Assembly: GCA_025463545.1 (NCBI GenBank)
Contig: JAODAR010000007.1
Span: 1-64,000, forward strand
Direction of reading: 5' to 3'
DNA: 64,000 nucleotides
Source of the DNA: Microbacteriaceae bacterium
GTDB taxonomy: Bacteria; Actinomycetota; Actinomycetes; Actinomycetales; Microbacteriaceae
The position numbers and the translations under genes were made by a program. Below are positions 27,355-36,366 of this stretch, piece by piece (position 1 is the first letter of the stretch; the number at the start of each line of letters is the position of its first letter). The notes below the pieces were generated by a model. That model was not told the DNA's origin. It did no database searches and saw only the letters and a list, made by a program, of their open reading frames with translations.

Positions 27355-28764
27355 ATGGACATACAGAACAAGCCATTGGTACGGCGTGACTTTCTCCGAG
27401 GCGCACTGGTCGCCGCGGTCATGATCCCGCTCGGGGGAGCACTCACGTCGTGCGTGGGTGGGGGCGCGACCACCACCGGGGGAGCCAAGGGAACCGTTTC
27501 AGGCACGAATCCGTTCGGCATGGTGGACAAGTCGACCGTGGATGCTGTCATCTTCAAAGGCGGCTACGGCATCGACTACGCGAATTTCGCGGGCAAGCAG
27601 GTCGAACGGGTGCAGCCCGGTTCGACCGTGAAAGTCACGGCCCAGACCAACATCGCCCAGACCCTGCAGCCGCGCTTCGTCTCGGGCAACCCTCCGGATG
27701 TCATCGACAACAGCGGGGCGAACCTGATCGGCATCAACACCATCAGGGATCAGCTGGAGGACCTCACACCGGTCATCAACGCCAAGAACTACGAGGGCAA
27801 GGTCATCAAGGACACCCTGTATCCCGGTGTTATCGAGCCGGGTACGTTCGACGGCAAGTTCGTGCAGCTCAACTACGTTCTCACCGTGTACGCGATGTGG
27901 TACTCGGCGGCGCTGTTCGAGGCAAACGGCTGGACGGTGCCGAAGACCTGGGACGAGATGCTGGACCTCGGCGCGAAGGCGAAAGCAGCCGGCAAGTACT
28001 TGCTCGGCTGGGGCAAGGAAGCGGCAACCTACTACCAGACCATGGTCATCGGATCCGCGATCAAGGAGGGCGGCGACGAGGTGCGCCTCGCCCTGGACAA
28101 CCTGAAGCCGGGCTGCTGGTCGCTGAAACCGGTGCAGGACGTGCTCACCGGGCTGAAGAAGATCATCGACGCCGGCTACATGAAGCCCGGTGGGGCCGGA
28201 ACACAGTTCACTGCCGCGCAGGCACAGTGGAGCAACACGGAAGACTTCATCCTCTACCCGTCGGGGGGCTGGATCGAGAACGAGATGAAGAGCCAGACCA
28301 AGCAGGGCTTCAAGATGACCGGTGCGCCGGAACCGACGGTGACCAGCGGCTCGAAGTTCCCGTGGGAGGCCCTGCACAGCACGGCCGGCGAGGGGTACAT
28401 CGTGCCGTCCAAGGCAAAAAACGCTGCCGGCGGCAAGGAGTTCCTGCGCGCCATGCTCTCCCACGATGCCGCGGTCAACTTCGCCAAGACGACGTTTTCC
28501 TCGACCATCGTCAAAGACACGATCCCGTCCGACGGGTTCGGGTCAACGGCCCTGGTTTCACAGGTCAAGATGCTCGAAGGGGCCGGGTCGAACATCTTCT
28601 CCTGGAACTTCGTCGACCTCTACGGGATGAACACCGACCAGCTGGTGGTGTGGAACACGTTCCTCCAGGGCGGCTCAGATGTCGCTGCGCTGACGGCCGG
28701 CCTGCAGGCCATCACGGACAAGGTGGCCAACGACCCATCAATTAAGAAGGTCACGGTCAAGTGA
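27355..28764 (+). CDS. ABC transporter substrate-binding lipoprotein, NgcE-like
   Basis: This 469-residue extracytoplasmic binding protein resembles NgcE, the N-acetylglucosamine/chitobiose-binding protein of Streptomyces (VIFKGGYGIDYA near 61, LQPRFVSGNPPDVIDNSGAN near 101-120). Its export signal has a Tat-like VRRDFLRG stretch and a lipobox LTSC with Cys33 as the lipidated residue. The ATG at 27355 is preceded by GGAGG, which fixes the start. It is followed by two permease genes with 4-base overlaps. No ATPase gene is in the operon, as expected for transporters that share a central MsiK-type ATPase. Confidence 0.85.
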   Translation: MDIQNKPLVRRDFLRGALVAAVMIPLGGALTSCVGGGATTTGGAKGTVSGTNPFGMVDKSTVDAVIFKGGYGIDYANFAGKQVERVQPGSTVKVTAQTNIAQTLQPRFVSGNPPDVIDNSGANLIGINTIRDQLEDLTPVINAKNYEGKVIKDTLYPGVIEPGTFDGKFVQLNYVLTVYAMWYSAALFEANGWTVPKTWDEMLDLGAKAKAAGKYLLGWGKEAATYYQTMVIGSAIKEGGDEVRLALDNLKPGCWSLKPVQDVLTGLKKIIDAGYMKPGGAGTQFTAAQAQWSNTEDFILYPSGGWIENEMKSQTKQGFKMTGAPEPTVTSGSKFPWEALHSTAGEGYIVPSKAKNAAGGKEFLRAMLSHDAAVNFAKTTFSSTIVKDTIPSDGFGSTALVSQVKMLEGAGSNIFSWNFVDLYGMNTDQLVVWNTFLQGGSDVAALTAGLQAITDKVANDPSIKKVTVK

Positions 28765-29762
28765 CTGCAATAAATGCGCAGGTCGCACAACCGGGTGGCG
28801 GTAGGACTACCGCCGCCCGGCGGTGGACCCGCAAAGACCTGACCTTCGACAAGATCAGCTTCATGCTGGTGTGCCTCGTCGTCCCGGTCATCGTCTACGT
28901 CATTTTCGTCGTCTCACCGTTCGTCCAGGCGGCCTACTACTCGCTGACGGACTGGTCCGGGTTCACCTCGGGGATGAACTTCATCGGCGTTTCCAACTAC
29001 GTGAAGCTGTTCCAGGACGAGATCTTCCTGAAGGCAGTCGGCAATAGCGTCACGCTGGCAATCGTGATACCCATCTTCACCCTCGGGATCGCCCTCATCT
29101 TCGCCACCCTCGTCACGATCGGCGGGCCGAGCCACGGCGCCATCCGAGGCCTCCGGAACTCGGGTTTCTACCGCGTCATCTCGTTCTTCCCCTATGTCAT
29201 TCCGGCGATCGTGATCGGCCTGATCTGGGCCCAGGTCTACGACCCGAACATCGGCATCCTGAACGGACTGCTGACACTCGCCGGACTCGACCAGTTCCAG
29301 TCTTTCGCCTGGCTGGGCAACGTCGGGTCCGCGATGCCCTCCGTCATGTTCGTCATTGTGTGGAGCCTGGTCGGCTTCTACATGGTGCTGTTCATCGCCG
29401 CCATCAAGGGCATCCCGGCCGAGATCTACGAGGCGGCGAGAATCGATGGCGCCGGCCGTTTGCGCACCGCACTGACCATCACGATTCCGCTCATCCGGGA
29501 CAACATCCAGACCGCCTACATCTACATGGGCATCCTGGCCCTCGACGCCTTCGTCTACATGGCAGCACTCGAGTCGGGCGGCGGCCCGGCAAATTCCACC
29601 CTGGTGATGTCCCAGCAGTTGTTCACGACCGCCTTCACCAAAGGGCAGTTCGGTTATGCATGCGCCATGGGCGTCGTCCTCGCCCTGGTCACCCTCCTGT
29701 TCGCCGGTGTCGTTTTCCTGGTGAACAAACTCACCGGCGGAAGCAATGACGTGGCGGAATGA
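28761..29762 (+). CDS. Sugar ABC transporter permease, NgcF-like (MalF type)
   Basis: This inner-membrane permease of 333 residues has six predicted helices, the first at about 31-58. It carries the EAA-loop for contact with the ATPase (EIYEAARIDGAGRLRTALTITIPL near 221-244). The GTG start at 28761 overlaps the binding-protein stop by 4 bases. It pairs with the next gene to form the amino-sugar import channel. Confidence 0.88.
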   Translation: MTAINAQVAQPGGGRTTAARRWTRKDLTFDKISFMLVCLVVPVIVYVIFVVSPFVQAAYYSLTDWSGFTSGMNFIGVSNYVKLFQDEIFLKAVGNSVTLAIVIPIFTLGIALIFATLVTIGGPSHGAIRGLRNSGFYRVISFFPYVIPAIVIGLIWAQVYDPNIGILNGLLTLAGLDQFQSFAWLGNVGSAMPSVMFVIVWSLVGFYMVLFIAAIKGIPAEIYEAARIDGAGRLRTALTITIPLIRDNIQTAYIYMGILALDAFVYMAALESGGGPANSTLVMSQQLFTTAFTKGQFGYACAMGVVLALVTLLFAGVVFLVNKLTGGSNDVAE

Positions 29763-30679
29763 CGAACACAACCCTTCACCCAATCACCGTCGAGCGCAGC
29801 GGCTCGGCGAGGGCGGGCGCGCCGAACGTGTCGAACACGCCCAAATCAACAACGGGCGACAGGATCGTCGGAGCCGTTTCACACACCGTCCTCTGGATCT
29901 GGTCGATCGTCGTCATCCTCCCCATGCTGTGGGTCCTGCTGTCATCGTTCAAGACGACCACCGAGATCTTCGCGTCGCCCTTCGCGCTGCCCAAGCAGTG
30001 GAACTTCAACAACTACGTCAACGCGTGGACGACATCCGGCATCGGCAGCTTCTTCTTCAACACGATCATCGTCGTCTTCGGTGCGCTGATCCTGACCATG
30101 CTGTTCGGTTCCATGTCGGCGTACGTCCTGGCTCGATTCCAGTTTCCGGGCAGCCGAGCGATCTATTACCTGATGCTTGCGGGGCTGACCTTCCCGATCT
30201 TCCTGGCCATCGTCCCGCTGTTCTTCGTGCTGCAGGGCGCGGGCCTGCTCAATACCCTTCCCGGGCTGATCATCACCTACGCGGCGTTCGCCTTTCCCTT
30301 CACGGTGTTCTTCCTGTTCTCGTTCTTCAAGTCCCTGTCGAATTCGATCGCCGAAGCGGCAGCCATCGACGGCGCCGGTGAATGGCGCACTTTCTTCCAG
30401 GTGATGCTGCCCATGGCGAGGCCAGGGCTCGCGACAGTGGCGATCCTCAACTTCGTCGGGCTGTGGAACCAGTTCCTGCTCCCCATCGCCCTCAACACGA
30501 ACCCAGACAACTATGTACTGACCCAGGGCATGGCACAGTTCGCGGCGCAGGCGGGATACTCGGTCGACGCCGGCGCGCTGTTCGCCGCCGTTGTCATCAC
30601 CGTCATTCCGGTTCTTGCCGTCTACCTCGTCTTCCAGCGCCAACTGCAGGGGTCCGTCTCCCAGGGAACCAATAAATAG
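29759..30679 (+). CDS. Sugar ABC transporter permease, NgcG-like (MalG type)
   Basis: This 306-residue second permease has about six membrane helices and the EAA-loop AEAAAIDGAGEWRTFFQVMLPMARP near 198-222. The ATG overlaps the upstream permease stop by 4 bases. It is the last gene of the plus-strand operon. It ends 14 bases before the convergent MFS gene, with no obvious intrinsic terminator. Confidence 0.88.
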   Translation: MTNTTLHPITVERSGSARAGAPNVSNTPKSTTGDRIVGAVSHTVLWIWSIVVILPMLWVLLSSFKTTTEIFASPFALPKQWNFNNYVNAWTTSGIGSFFFNTIIVVFGALILTMLFGSMSAYVLARFQFPGSRAIYYLMLAGLTFPIFLAIVPLFFVLQGAGLLNTLPGLIITYAAFAFPFTVFFLFSFFKSLSNSIAEAAAIDGAGEWRTFFQVMLPMARPGLATVAILNFVGLWNQFLLPIALNTNPDNYVLTQGMAQFAAQAGYSVDAGALFAAVVITVIPVLAVYLVFQRQLQGSVSQGTNK

Positions 30680-30693
30680 CCGCTGTCGCCGAC

Positions 30694-31953
30694 TCAGCCG
30701 ATCGGCGGCGCCTCCGCCCAGGGCGCCACGTCGTCAACATCGCGGGTGTGCCGGAGCGCCACGTAGAGGGGGATCGGTGAGAGTACGATCAGTCCGCCCG
30801 CGACCCACAGGGTCTGACGCAATCCGATGGTTTCGCCGAGCACGCCGCCGATCACGGCACCGACCGGCAGCAGCCCCATGATCAGGAACCGCATGGTCGC
30901 CGTGACCCGGCCCAGCATCGCGTCGGGGCACAACCGTTGCCGCAGGCTGACGTTGGTGACCGCATAGACGATCTGGCCGAGCTCGCCCGCGGCCGTGCCC
31001 ACGATGAAAAGTGCGACTCCCCAGCCGGGCTGAGACAGCGGAATCAGGAGGGTGATCGGCCCGGTCACGGCCAGCGACAGCCAGATGATGCGGGCGGAGC
31101 CGAAACGGCGGGACAACCGCGGGGTGGTGGCCGCGCCCAGCAGTGCGGTGACCGACCCGGCTGCAACGATGACACCGATCGCCGCCGCGGCCAGGCCCAG
31201 GGTGCGGGTCATGAAAATGAAGCTCACGGCCGAGGCGAGTGCGAAGGAGAAGTTCCCGACGGCGCTGGCCAGTGCGGTCGCGCGCAGGATGCGGTTGCGG
31301 CCGACGAAGGCAAGCCCCTCCAGGATCTGGGCCCAGAGCTTCGGGCGGCCGAGGTGCACCGGGATGACCGGTTCCCGAGTGCGGATCGCGAGGAGCGACG
31401 CGGCAGAGACCGCGAAGGTGGCCGACTGGATCAGCACCACGGCCGCCGCACCGACAAGTGACACCAGCGCCCCTCCGATGCCGGGGCCGATCACCTGGCC
31501 GGACGCCCGCAGGGTCTCCATGGCGGAGTTGCCGGCCAGCACGTTCTTTGTGCCCACCACTGTGGGCACATAGGCCTGGTACCCCACGTCGAAGAACACC
31601 CGGGCGAACCCGGTGAGCAGGGAGACGATGAGGAGCTGCACGATGGTGAGCAGCCCGAACGCGGCCGCCAGCGGAATGGTGGCAAGGAGCACGGCACGGG
31701 CCAGATCGCTCACGATCAAAACGGGCCACTTTCGCCACCGGTCCAGCCAGGCGCCCGAGGGGAGCCCGATCAGGGCGAAGGCGAGCGTTGCCGAACCGGA
31801 GAGCAGCCCCAGCTCGAACGGGCTCGCGTCCAGCGTGAGCACCGCCAGCAGCGGTAGAGCGACTCCGCTCACCTGGGCGCCCAGTTGGCTGGTGGTCTGG
31901 CCGAAAAGCAACAGGCGGAAGTCACGATGAGCAAGAAGGGAACGGTCAGACAC
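30694..31953 (-). CDS. MFS transporter (DHA3-type exporter)
   Basis: This 419-residue, 12-helix major facilitator protein is of the DHA3/EntS-like type: FRLLLFGQTTSQLGAQVSGVALPLLAVL in helix 1, then LPSGAWLDRWRKWPVLIVSDLARAV as the motif-A loop after helix 2. The GTG at 31953 is chosen because GGGAG lies nine bases upstream and the protein then starts VSDRSLLAHRDFR. The substrate is unknown; drugs, siderophores or metabolites are typical. It is probably unrelated to the amino-sugar genes it converges with. Confidence 0.82.
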   Translation of the reverse strand: MSDRSLLAHRDFRLLLFGQTTSQLGAQVSGVALPLLAVLTLDASPFELGLLSGSATLAFALIGLPSGAWLDRWRKWPVLIVSDLARAVLLATIPLAAAFGLLTIVQLLIVSLLTGFARVFFDVGYQAYVPTVVGTKNVLAGNSAMETLRASGQVIGPGIGGALVSLVGAAAVVLIQSATFAVSAASLLAIRTREPVIPVHLGRPKLWAQILEGLAFVGRNRILRATALASAVGNFSFALASAVSFIFMTRTLGLAAAAIGVIVAAGSVTALLGAATTPRLSRRFGSARIIWLSLAVTGPITLLIPLSQPGWGVALFIVGTAAGELGQIVYAVTNVSLRQRLCPDAMLGRVTATMRFLIMGLLPVGAVIGGVLGETIGLRQTLWVAGGLIVLSPIPLYVALRHTRDVDDVAPWAEAPPIG

Positions 31954-32126
31954 GAGTGGGTCTCCCTGATCGAGGTGGGTTCGTTCCCCACCCCGTAAGC
32001 CCAACGAATCGCTGCTCGGGGGGTTCAACGATACGGATGGATTCTGGGAATCGTCAAGGAGTGCGGCGGAGGACGACCGTCAAACTGGGCGACAGACAGA
32101 CTGACCGACGAACCCGGGGAGGCCCC

Positions 32127-32602
32127 ATGGCCGCATTCCTCCTGGTGTTCGGCCTCCTCTCACTCGTCGATCCGTTGCTCACCCGGGCCCTGTCCACCCG
32201 CGTCTTCTACCTGCTCGTCAGCCAGCTCGGTTTCCTCATGGTCGTCGTCGGCTTCGGGTCTCGGGACGCGGCGCTCGCCGGGGTGGCCCTGCTCATCGCC
32301 CACGCGCTGTACAAGGCCGCCCTGTTCCTGGTCGTCGGCATCATCGACACTCGTGCCGGAACCCGTGACGGGCGACAGCTTTCGGGGCTCGGGCGGAAGG
32401 AACCAGCGCTGGCGCTGATTGCACTGGCCTCGGTCGCGTCGATGGCCGGCATCCCGCCACTGTTCGGCTTCGTCGCCAAGGAAGCGGTCTTCACCGCCTT
32501 CACTGCCGACGGCTCCGGCTGGGGCTGGATCGCCCTCGCCGGCACCATCCTCACCGTCGCCTACAGCGCCAGGTTCTTCTGGGGCGCCTTCGCGCGAAAG
32601 CC
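32127..32602 (+). pseudogene. mrpA remnant (Na+/H+ antiporter subunit A), internally deleted
   Basis: About 158 codons of a normally 500-950 residue MrpA/NuoL-like protein remain. The first ~30 residues (MAAFLLVFGLLSLVDPLLTR) look like a genuine MrpA N-terminus. They are joined in frame to the middle of the protein (SQLGFLMVVVGFG, IAHALYKAALFLVVGIIDTR, MAGIPPLFGFVAKEAVF). The sequence then runs out of MrpA similarity near 32600 and meets a piece of mrpE in another frame. A GGGGAGG ribosome site still precedes the ATG. The antiporter cannot be functional. Confidence 0.75.
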
Positions 32603-32845
32603 CGGACGGCGGTGTCCACCTCGATCGTCCCAGGCTTCATTGTGGTCGACATCAACTGCGTTGAATCGATCCTGTACCTGCACGTGCTGAACATGCGCGA
32701 CGGGACCGAGGTCGAACGGTTCCGGGAGTCGCTGCTGGCCACTGAGCGGCAGCTGGTGAAGGCGATCGGATCACGTGAAGACCTCGAACGCCTGTACCGG
32801 GCCAGCGCTGACGAAGCCCTTACTCAACAGGAAGGTTCTCCATGA
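32603..32845 (+). pseudogene. mrpE remnant (C-terminal part only)
   Basis: The frame beginning around 32603 encodes the C-terminal part of MrpE (STSIVPGFIVVDIN, LYLHVLNM, EVERFRESLLATE). Its N-terminal membrane half, plus mrpB, mrpC and mrpD, which normally separate it from mrpA, are gone. The stop still overlaps the mrpF start by 4 bases, the original operon spacing. It could be translated from GTG 32612 as a 77-residue fragment but would have no known role alone. Confidence 0.7.
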
Positions 32846-33223
32846 CCGTCGTCACCGTCATCGCCGGGATATCGTTCAGTGCCGGCGCGCTGTGCGCCGT
32901 GTATCGCATCGTACGGGGCCCCAGCGTGCTCGACCGGGTCATCGCATCCGATGTGCTTGTCGCCACTGCCATGTGTGCGCTCGGCGCCGATATGGCGTTC
33001 CGGCATCACACCGACACCCTGCCGGTGCTGATTGTGCTGGCCCTCTTCGCCGTGCTGGGGTCCCTCAGCGTGGCCACCGTCACGCTCGTGGTGGCCATCG
33101 TGGGATTCCAGGGTCTGACCGCTCCGATGGCCGCGCACCTCGTGGCCCGCCGCCTATGACACCCATCACCTCAGGACCGACATCCTCATCGTGGACGAGA
33201 TGGGAACCACTCGCAAACGCTGA
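32842..33223 (+). pseudogene. mrpF joined to the C-terminal end of mrpG, frameshifted
   Basis: The open frame 32842-33159 (105 residues) begins as a normal MrpF: SAGALCAVYRIVRGPSVLDRVIASDVLVATAM, with three helices. Its last ~25 residues (VAIVGFQGLTAPMAAHLVARR) instead match the end of MrpG. After the stop, another frame continues with a plausible MrpG tail (YDTHHLRTDILIVDE) to a TGA at 33221. This suggests a deletion joined mrpF to the middle of mrpG, and a one-base shift followed. The MrpF part may still be expressed. Confidence 0.6.
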
Positions 33224-33315
33224 CCAGCCGACCTTACGGTTTGTCGGGTCCGGGGGTACCATCCCCAGCACAACCGTCAAACACGGCAGGAAACGAACCA
33301 GTAAGGACGCTCATC

Positions 33316-33852
33316 ATGGCAGGAAATCTGATTGCCCGGTCCATCCATGACCTGACCGCTGCCGCATGGTTCGGCGGCTCGCTCATGGGCGCCGTCGGCC
33401 TCAACGGCGCAACGGCAGAAGCAAAAGATCCAGCTGAACGCACAAGGCTCTCAAGTCTCGGATGGATGAAGTGGGGGCCGATCCAGACGGCGGCGTTCGG
33501 AACTCACCTTCTGGCGGACCTCTTCATCGCCTTGGAGAACAAGGAACGCATCGCGACGCAACACGGAGTTGCCAGGCTCACCATCTACAAGTCCATCGTG
33601 ACGGTTGTGGGAGCCGGGGTGACGCTGTACGCGGCCGCGATGGGCAAGAAGGTCGACCGGCTCGCTGAAGAAGGCGCGGCAGGCGCCACCGAGCCGAAAC
33701 CCGGCGCCTCGGATGAACTGACGGCCGCGCAGAAACAACTGAAGTACCTGCAGTGGGCGATTCCCTTCTTTGCGGGCTGGGTCATCATTCTCGGCGCCAA
33801 GCACGGTGAGATGCAGCGACCGAAGAACGTCGTGAAGGGCCTCAAAAAGTAG
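33316..33852 (+). CDS. Membrane protein of unknown function
   Basis: This 178-residue protein is not a family I can name. It has about four hydrophobic segments (roughly 12-30, 55-73, 88-108 and 144-162). A soluble, Lys/Glu/Ala-rich linker lies between the third and fourth, and the tail is basic (KNVVKGLKK). The start at 33316 follows an AAGGA sequence. It stands alone between the Mrp remnants and the riboswitch-controlled folate operon; similarity to other actinobacterial hypothetical proteins is likely but unproven. Confidence 0.7.
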   Translation: MAGNLIARSIHDLTAAAWFGGSLMGAVGLNGATAEAKDPAERTRLSSLGWMKWGPIQTAAFGTHLLADLFIALENKERIATQHGVARLTIYKSIVTVVGAGVTLYAAAMGKKVDRLAEEGAAGATEPKPGASDELTAAQKQLKYLQWAIPFFAGWVIILGAKHGEMQRPKNVVKGLKK

Positions 33853-33903
33853 CGGGCACCGGCGGGCAGGGGCGTCACCGAGCGGCTGGATCACGTTAGA
33901 CTG

Positions 33904-33983
33904 GGCGCGTCGCGACTGGCGTAGGACGAAGATGGGTCACCATCGGGGAGCGACTGACACGGTTAGTGGCCGCGCGCCTGGGC
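33904..33983 (+). ncRNA. ZTP riboswitch (pfl motif) upstream of glyA
   Basis: The leader contains the conserved ZTP/ZMP-riboswitch blocks in order: GCGACTGGCG (about 33912-33921), ACCATCGGGGAGCG (about 33939-33952), and GCCGCGCGCCTGGGC (about 33969-33983), which forms the second half with the CCGCCUGGGC-like core. ZTP/ZMP accumulates when 10-formyl-THF is short; the riboswitch then turns on one-carbon genes. Its position 36 bases before glyA-folD fits this role exactly. Confidence 0.85.
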
Positions 33984-34018
33984 TACGACATCCATTGATA
34001 TGCCTAAGGGAGACGCCC

Positions 34019-35296
34019 GTGTCCGCTACGTCCACTTTCAACGAGCCGCTTGAGTCCGTTGACCCCGAGATCGCCGCAGTACTCGAGCAGGAGCTCGGTC
34101 GGCAGCGCGACTACCTCGAGATGATCGCCAGCGAGAATTTCGTGCCGCGCGCGGTCCTGCAGTCGCAGGGCTCGGTGCTGACCAACAAGTACGCCGAGGG
34201 CTACCCCGGGCGTCGCTACTACGGCGGATGCGAGTTTGTCGACATCGCGGAGCAGCTCGCGATCGACCGTGCCAAGGCCCTGTTCGGTGCCGCATACGCC
34301 AACGTCCAGCCGCACTCCGGCGCCACCGCGAACGCGGCCGTGCTGTCGGCTATCGCCACCCCGGGCGACACCATCCTGGGCCTCGAGCTCGCCCACGGCG
34401 GGCACCTCACCCACGGTATGAAACTCAACTTCTCCGGCAAGCTGTACAACCCGGTTGCATACGGGGTCGATCCCGACACCTTCCGCGTCGACATGGATGT
34501 GGTGCGCGACAAGGCGCTCGAGCACAAGCCGGCCGTGATCATCGCCGGCTGGTCCGCCTACACGCGCCACCTCGACTTCGCCGCCTTCCGTGAGATCGCC
34601 GACGAGGTCGGCGCCAAGCTGTGGGTGGACATGGCGCACTTCGCCGGGCTCGTCGCCGCAGGCCTGCACCCGTCGCCGGTGCCGCACGCCGACGTCGTCT
34701 CCAGCACCGTGCACAAGACCCTCGCAGGTCCCCGTTCCGGGTTCATCCTCTCCCGCGACATGGAACTGGCGAAGAAGCTCAACTCCAACGTGTTCCCCGG
34801 CCAGCAGGGCGGCCCGCTGATGCATGTGATCGCCGCCAAGGCGACGGCGTTCAAGCTGGCCGGGACCGAGGAATTCAAGGACCGCCAGGAGCGCACCCTT
34901 CGCGGTGCCAGCATCCTCGCGTCACGGCTGACCGCTGATGACTCTAAGGCAGGTGGCGTTGACGTGCTCACCGGCGGCACCGACGTGCACCTCGTGCTCG
35001 CCGACCTCCGCAATTCGCCGATCGACGGCCAGCAGGCCGAGGACGCCCTTCACGAGGTCGGCATCACGGTCAACCGCAACGCCGTGCCATTCGACCCCCG
35101 GCCGCCGATGGTCACCTCCGGGCTGCGTATCGGCACACCCGCACTGGCGACTCGCGGTTTCGGTGATGCCGAGTTCACTGAGGTTGCCGACGTGATCGCC
35201 GAGGCGCTGAAGCCCGACGCCGACATTCCCGCACTCCGGGCCCGGGTGAGGGTGCTCACCGAGGCGTTCCCGCTCTACCCCGGGCTCTCGCAGTGA
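34019..35296 (+). CDS. glyA: Serine hydroxymethyltransferase
   Basis: This PLP enzyme transfers the serine hydroxymethyl group to THF, making glycine and 5,10-methylene-THF. The 425-residue protein starts at the GTG at 34019, preceded by AAGGGAG; the longer upstream frame runs through the riboswitch and is not coding. Motifs are [19 protein letters not shown] near 36-54, the PLP site [16 protein letters not shown] with Lys near 240, and the C-terminal [16 protein letters not shown] near 361-376. It forms an operon with folD (4-base GTGA overlap) under the ZTP riboswitch. Confidence 0.95.
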   Translation: MSATSTFNEPLESVDPEIAAVLEQELGRQRDYLEMIASENFVPRAVLQSQGSVLTNKYAEGYPGRRYYGGCEFVDIAEQLAIDRAKALFGAAYANVQPHSGATANAAVLSAIATPGDTILGLELAHGGHLTHGMKLNFSGKLYNPVAYGVDPDTFRVDMDVVRDKALEHKPAVIIAGWSAYTRHLDFAAFREIADEVGAKLWVDMAHFAGLVAAGLHPSPVPHADVVSSTVHKTLAGPRSGFILSRDMELAKKLNSNVFPGQQGGPLMHVIAAKATAFKLAGTEEFKDRQERTLRGASILASRLTADDSKAGGVDVLTGGTDVHLVLADLRNSPIDGQQAEDALHEVGITVNRNAVPFDPRPPMVTSGLRIGTPALATRGFGDAEFTEVADVIAEALKPDADIPALRARVRVLTEAFPLYPGLSQ

Positions 35297-36177
35297 CCGC
35301 TGTCGTCCTCGATGGTGTCGCGACCGCGTTGGCGGTCAAGGCTGAGCTGGCCGAACGCATTTCGGTTCTCCGGGCGCACGGCATCGTGCCGGGGCTCGGC
35401 ACGTTGCTGGTCGGCGACGACCCGGGGTCCCGGGCGTACGTCGCGGGCAAGCACCGCGATTGCGCGGAAGTGGGGATCGAGTCTATCCGAATCGACCTGC
35501 CGGCCACGGCTTCGGCCGCCGATGTGCGAGCCGCCATCACCGAGCTGAACGCGGCGCCCGGGGTCACCGGGTACATCGTGCAGCTGCCGCTGCCCGCCGG
35601 TCACGACGAGAACGCCATGCTGGAACTGGTCGACCCCGACAAGGACGCCGACGGTCTGCACCCGATGAACCTCGGCCGCCTTGTCGCAGGGATCGAGGGG
35701 GAACTGCAGTCGCCGCTGCCGTGCACCCCCGCCGGGATCGTCGAGTTGCTGAACCGCTACAACGTCCCGATCCGCGGCCGGAATGTCGTCATCGTCGGGC
35801 GCGGGCTCACGGTCGGGAGGCCGTTGGGGCTGTTGTTCACCCGCCGCGGCCTGGATGCCACCGTCACGCTCGCGCACTCCCGCACTGTGGATTTGGCCGC
35901 CGAGGTGCGCCGGGCTGACATCGTGGTGGCCGCCGTGGGCGTGCCGCACCTGATCCAGCCGGACTGGGTGAAGCCGGGTGCCGCGGTGCTCGACGTGGGG
36001 ATCACCCGGGTCGAGGATGAGGTCACCGGCAAGGGAAGGCTGACCGGCGACGTGCACCCCGACGTCGCATCCGTTGCCGGCTACCTGTCGCCGAACCCCC
36101 GCGGAGTGGGCCCGATGACCCGGGCAATGCTGCTCCGCAACGTGGTGAAGGCAGCCGAACGGCAGCTGAAGCCGTAG
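35293..36177 (+). CDS. folD: Methylene-THF dehydrogenase/cyclohydrolase
   Basis: The product converts 5,10-methylene-THF to 10-formyl-THF in two steps, using NADP. The 294-residue protein has the catalytic Lys in YVAGKHRDC near 50-58, [11 protein letters not shown] near 97-107, [13 protein letters not shown] near 117-129 and a Rossmann segment [11 protein letters not shown] near 172-182 (Gly where many FolDs have Ser). The GTG overlaps the glyA stop, so the two proteins are made together, giving a serine-to-formyl-THF route controlled by ZTP. Confidence 0.95.
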   Translation: MTAVVLDGVATALAVKAELAERISVLRAHGIVPGLGTLLVGDDPGSRAYVAGKHRDCAEVGIESIRIDLPATASAADVRAAITELNAAPGVTGYIVQLPLPAGHDENAMLELVDPDKDADGLHPMNLGRLVAGIEGELQSPLPCTPAGIVELLNRYNVPIRGRNVVIVGRGLTVGRPLGLLFTRRGLDATVTLAHSRTVDLAAEVRRADIVVAAVGVPHLIQPDWVKPGAAVLDVGITRVEDEVTGKGRLTGDVHPDVASVAGYLSPNPRGVGPMTRAMLLRNVVKAAERQLKP

Positions 36178-36252
36178 CCGCTGCTGGCCCCTCCCCGCTC
36201 CGCCCCATCACCCTCGCCCCGCCGCCCTTGCCCTCGCCCCGCCGCCGTGGTG

Positions 36253-36343
36253 GGGTTCCGAATTCAGGTATGGAGTCGTGTCGGCGCGGGGTTCGCGGCA
36301 CTCGGGCGAGCGACACGCCTGTGAGCTCCTGAATTCGGAACCC
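36253..36343. repeat. Long palindromic element between folD and the carbonic anhydrase gene
   Basis: Perfect 16-bp arms (GGGTTCCGAATTCAGG at 36253-36268 and its complement at 36328-36343) enclose 59 bases that contain a second nested pair (CGTGTCG/CGACACG). The flanking genes converge. The sequence is unrelated to the family-1 elements but has a similar position and layout. Confidence 0.75.
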
Positions 36344-36366
36344 GCAACGGCCGGGAGGGGGCGGCG

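Noticed and set aside
30694..33223. Mobile element explaining the Mrp damage
   Set aside because: No transposase, integrase, terminal inverted repeats or target duplications are visible around the remnants.
33932..34018. N-terminal extension of glyA
   Set aside because: The extension runs through the ZTP riboswitch; a ribosome site and family alignment support the GTG at 34019.
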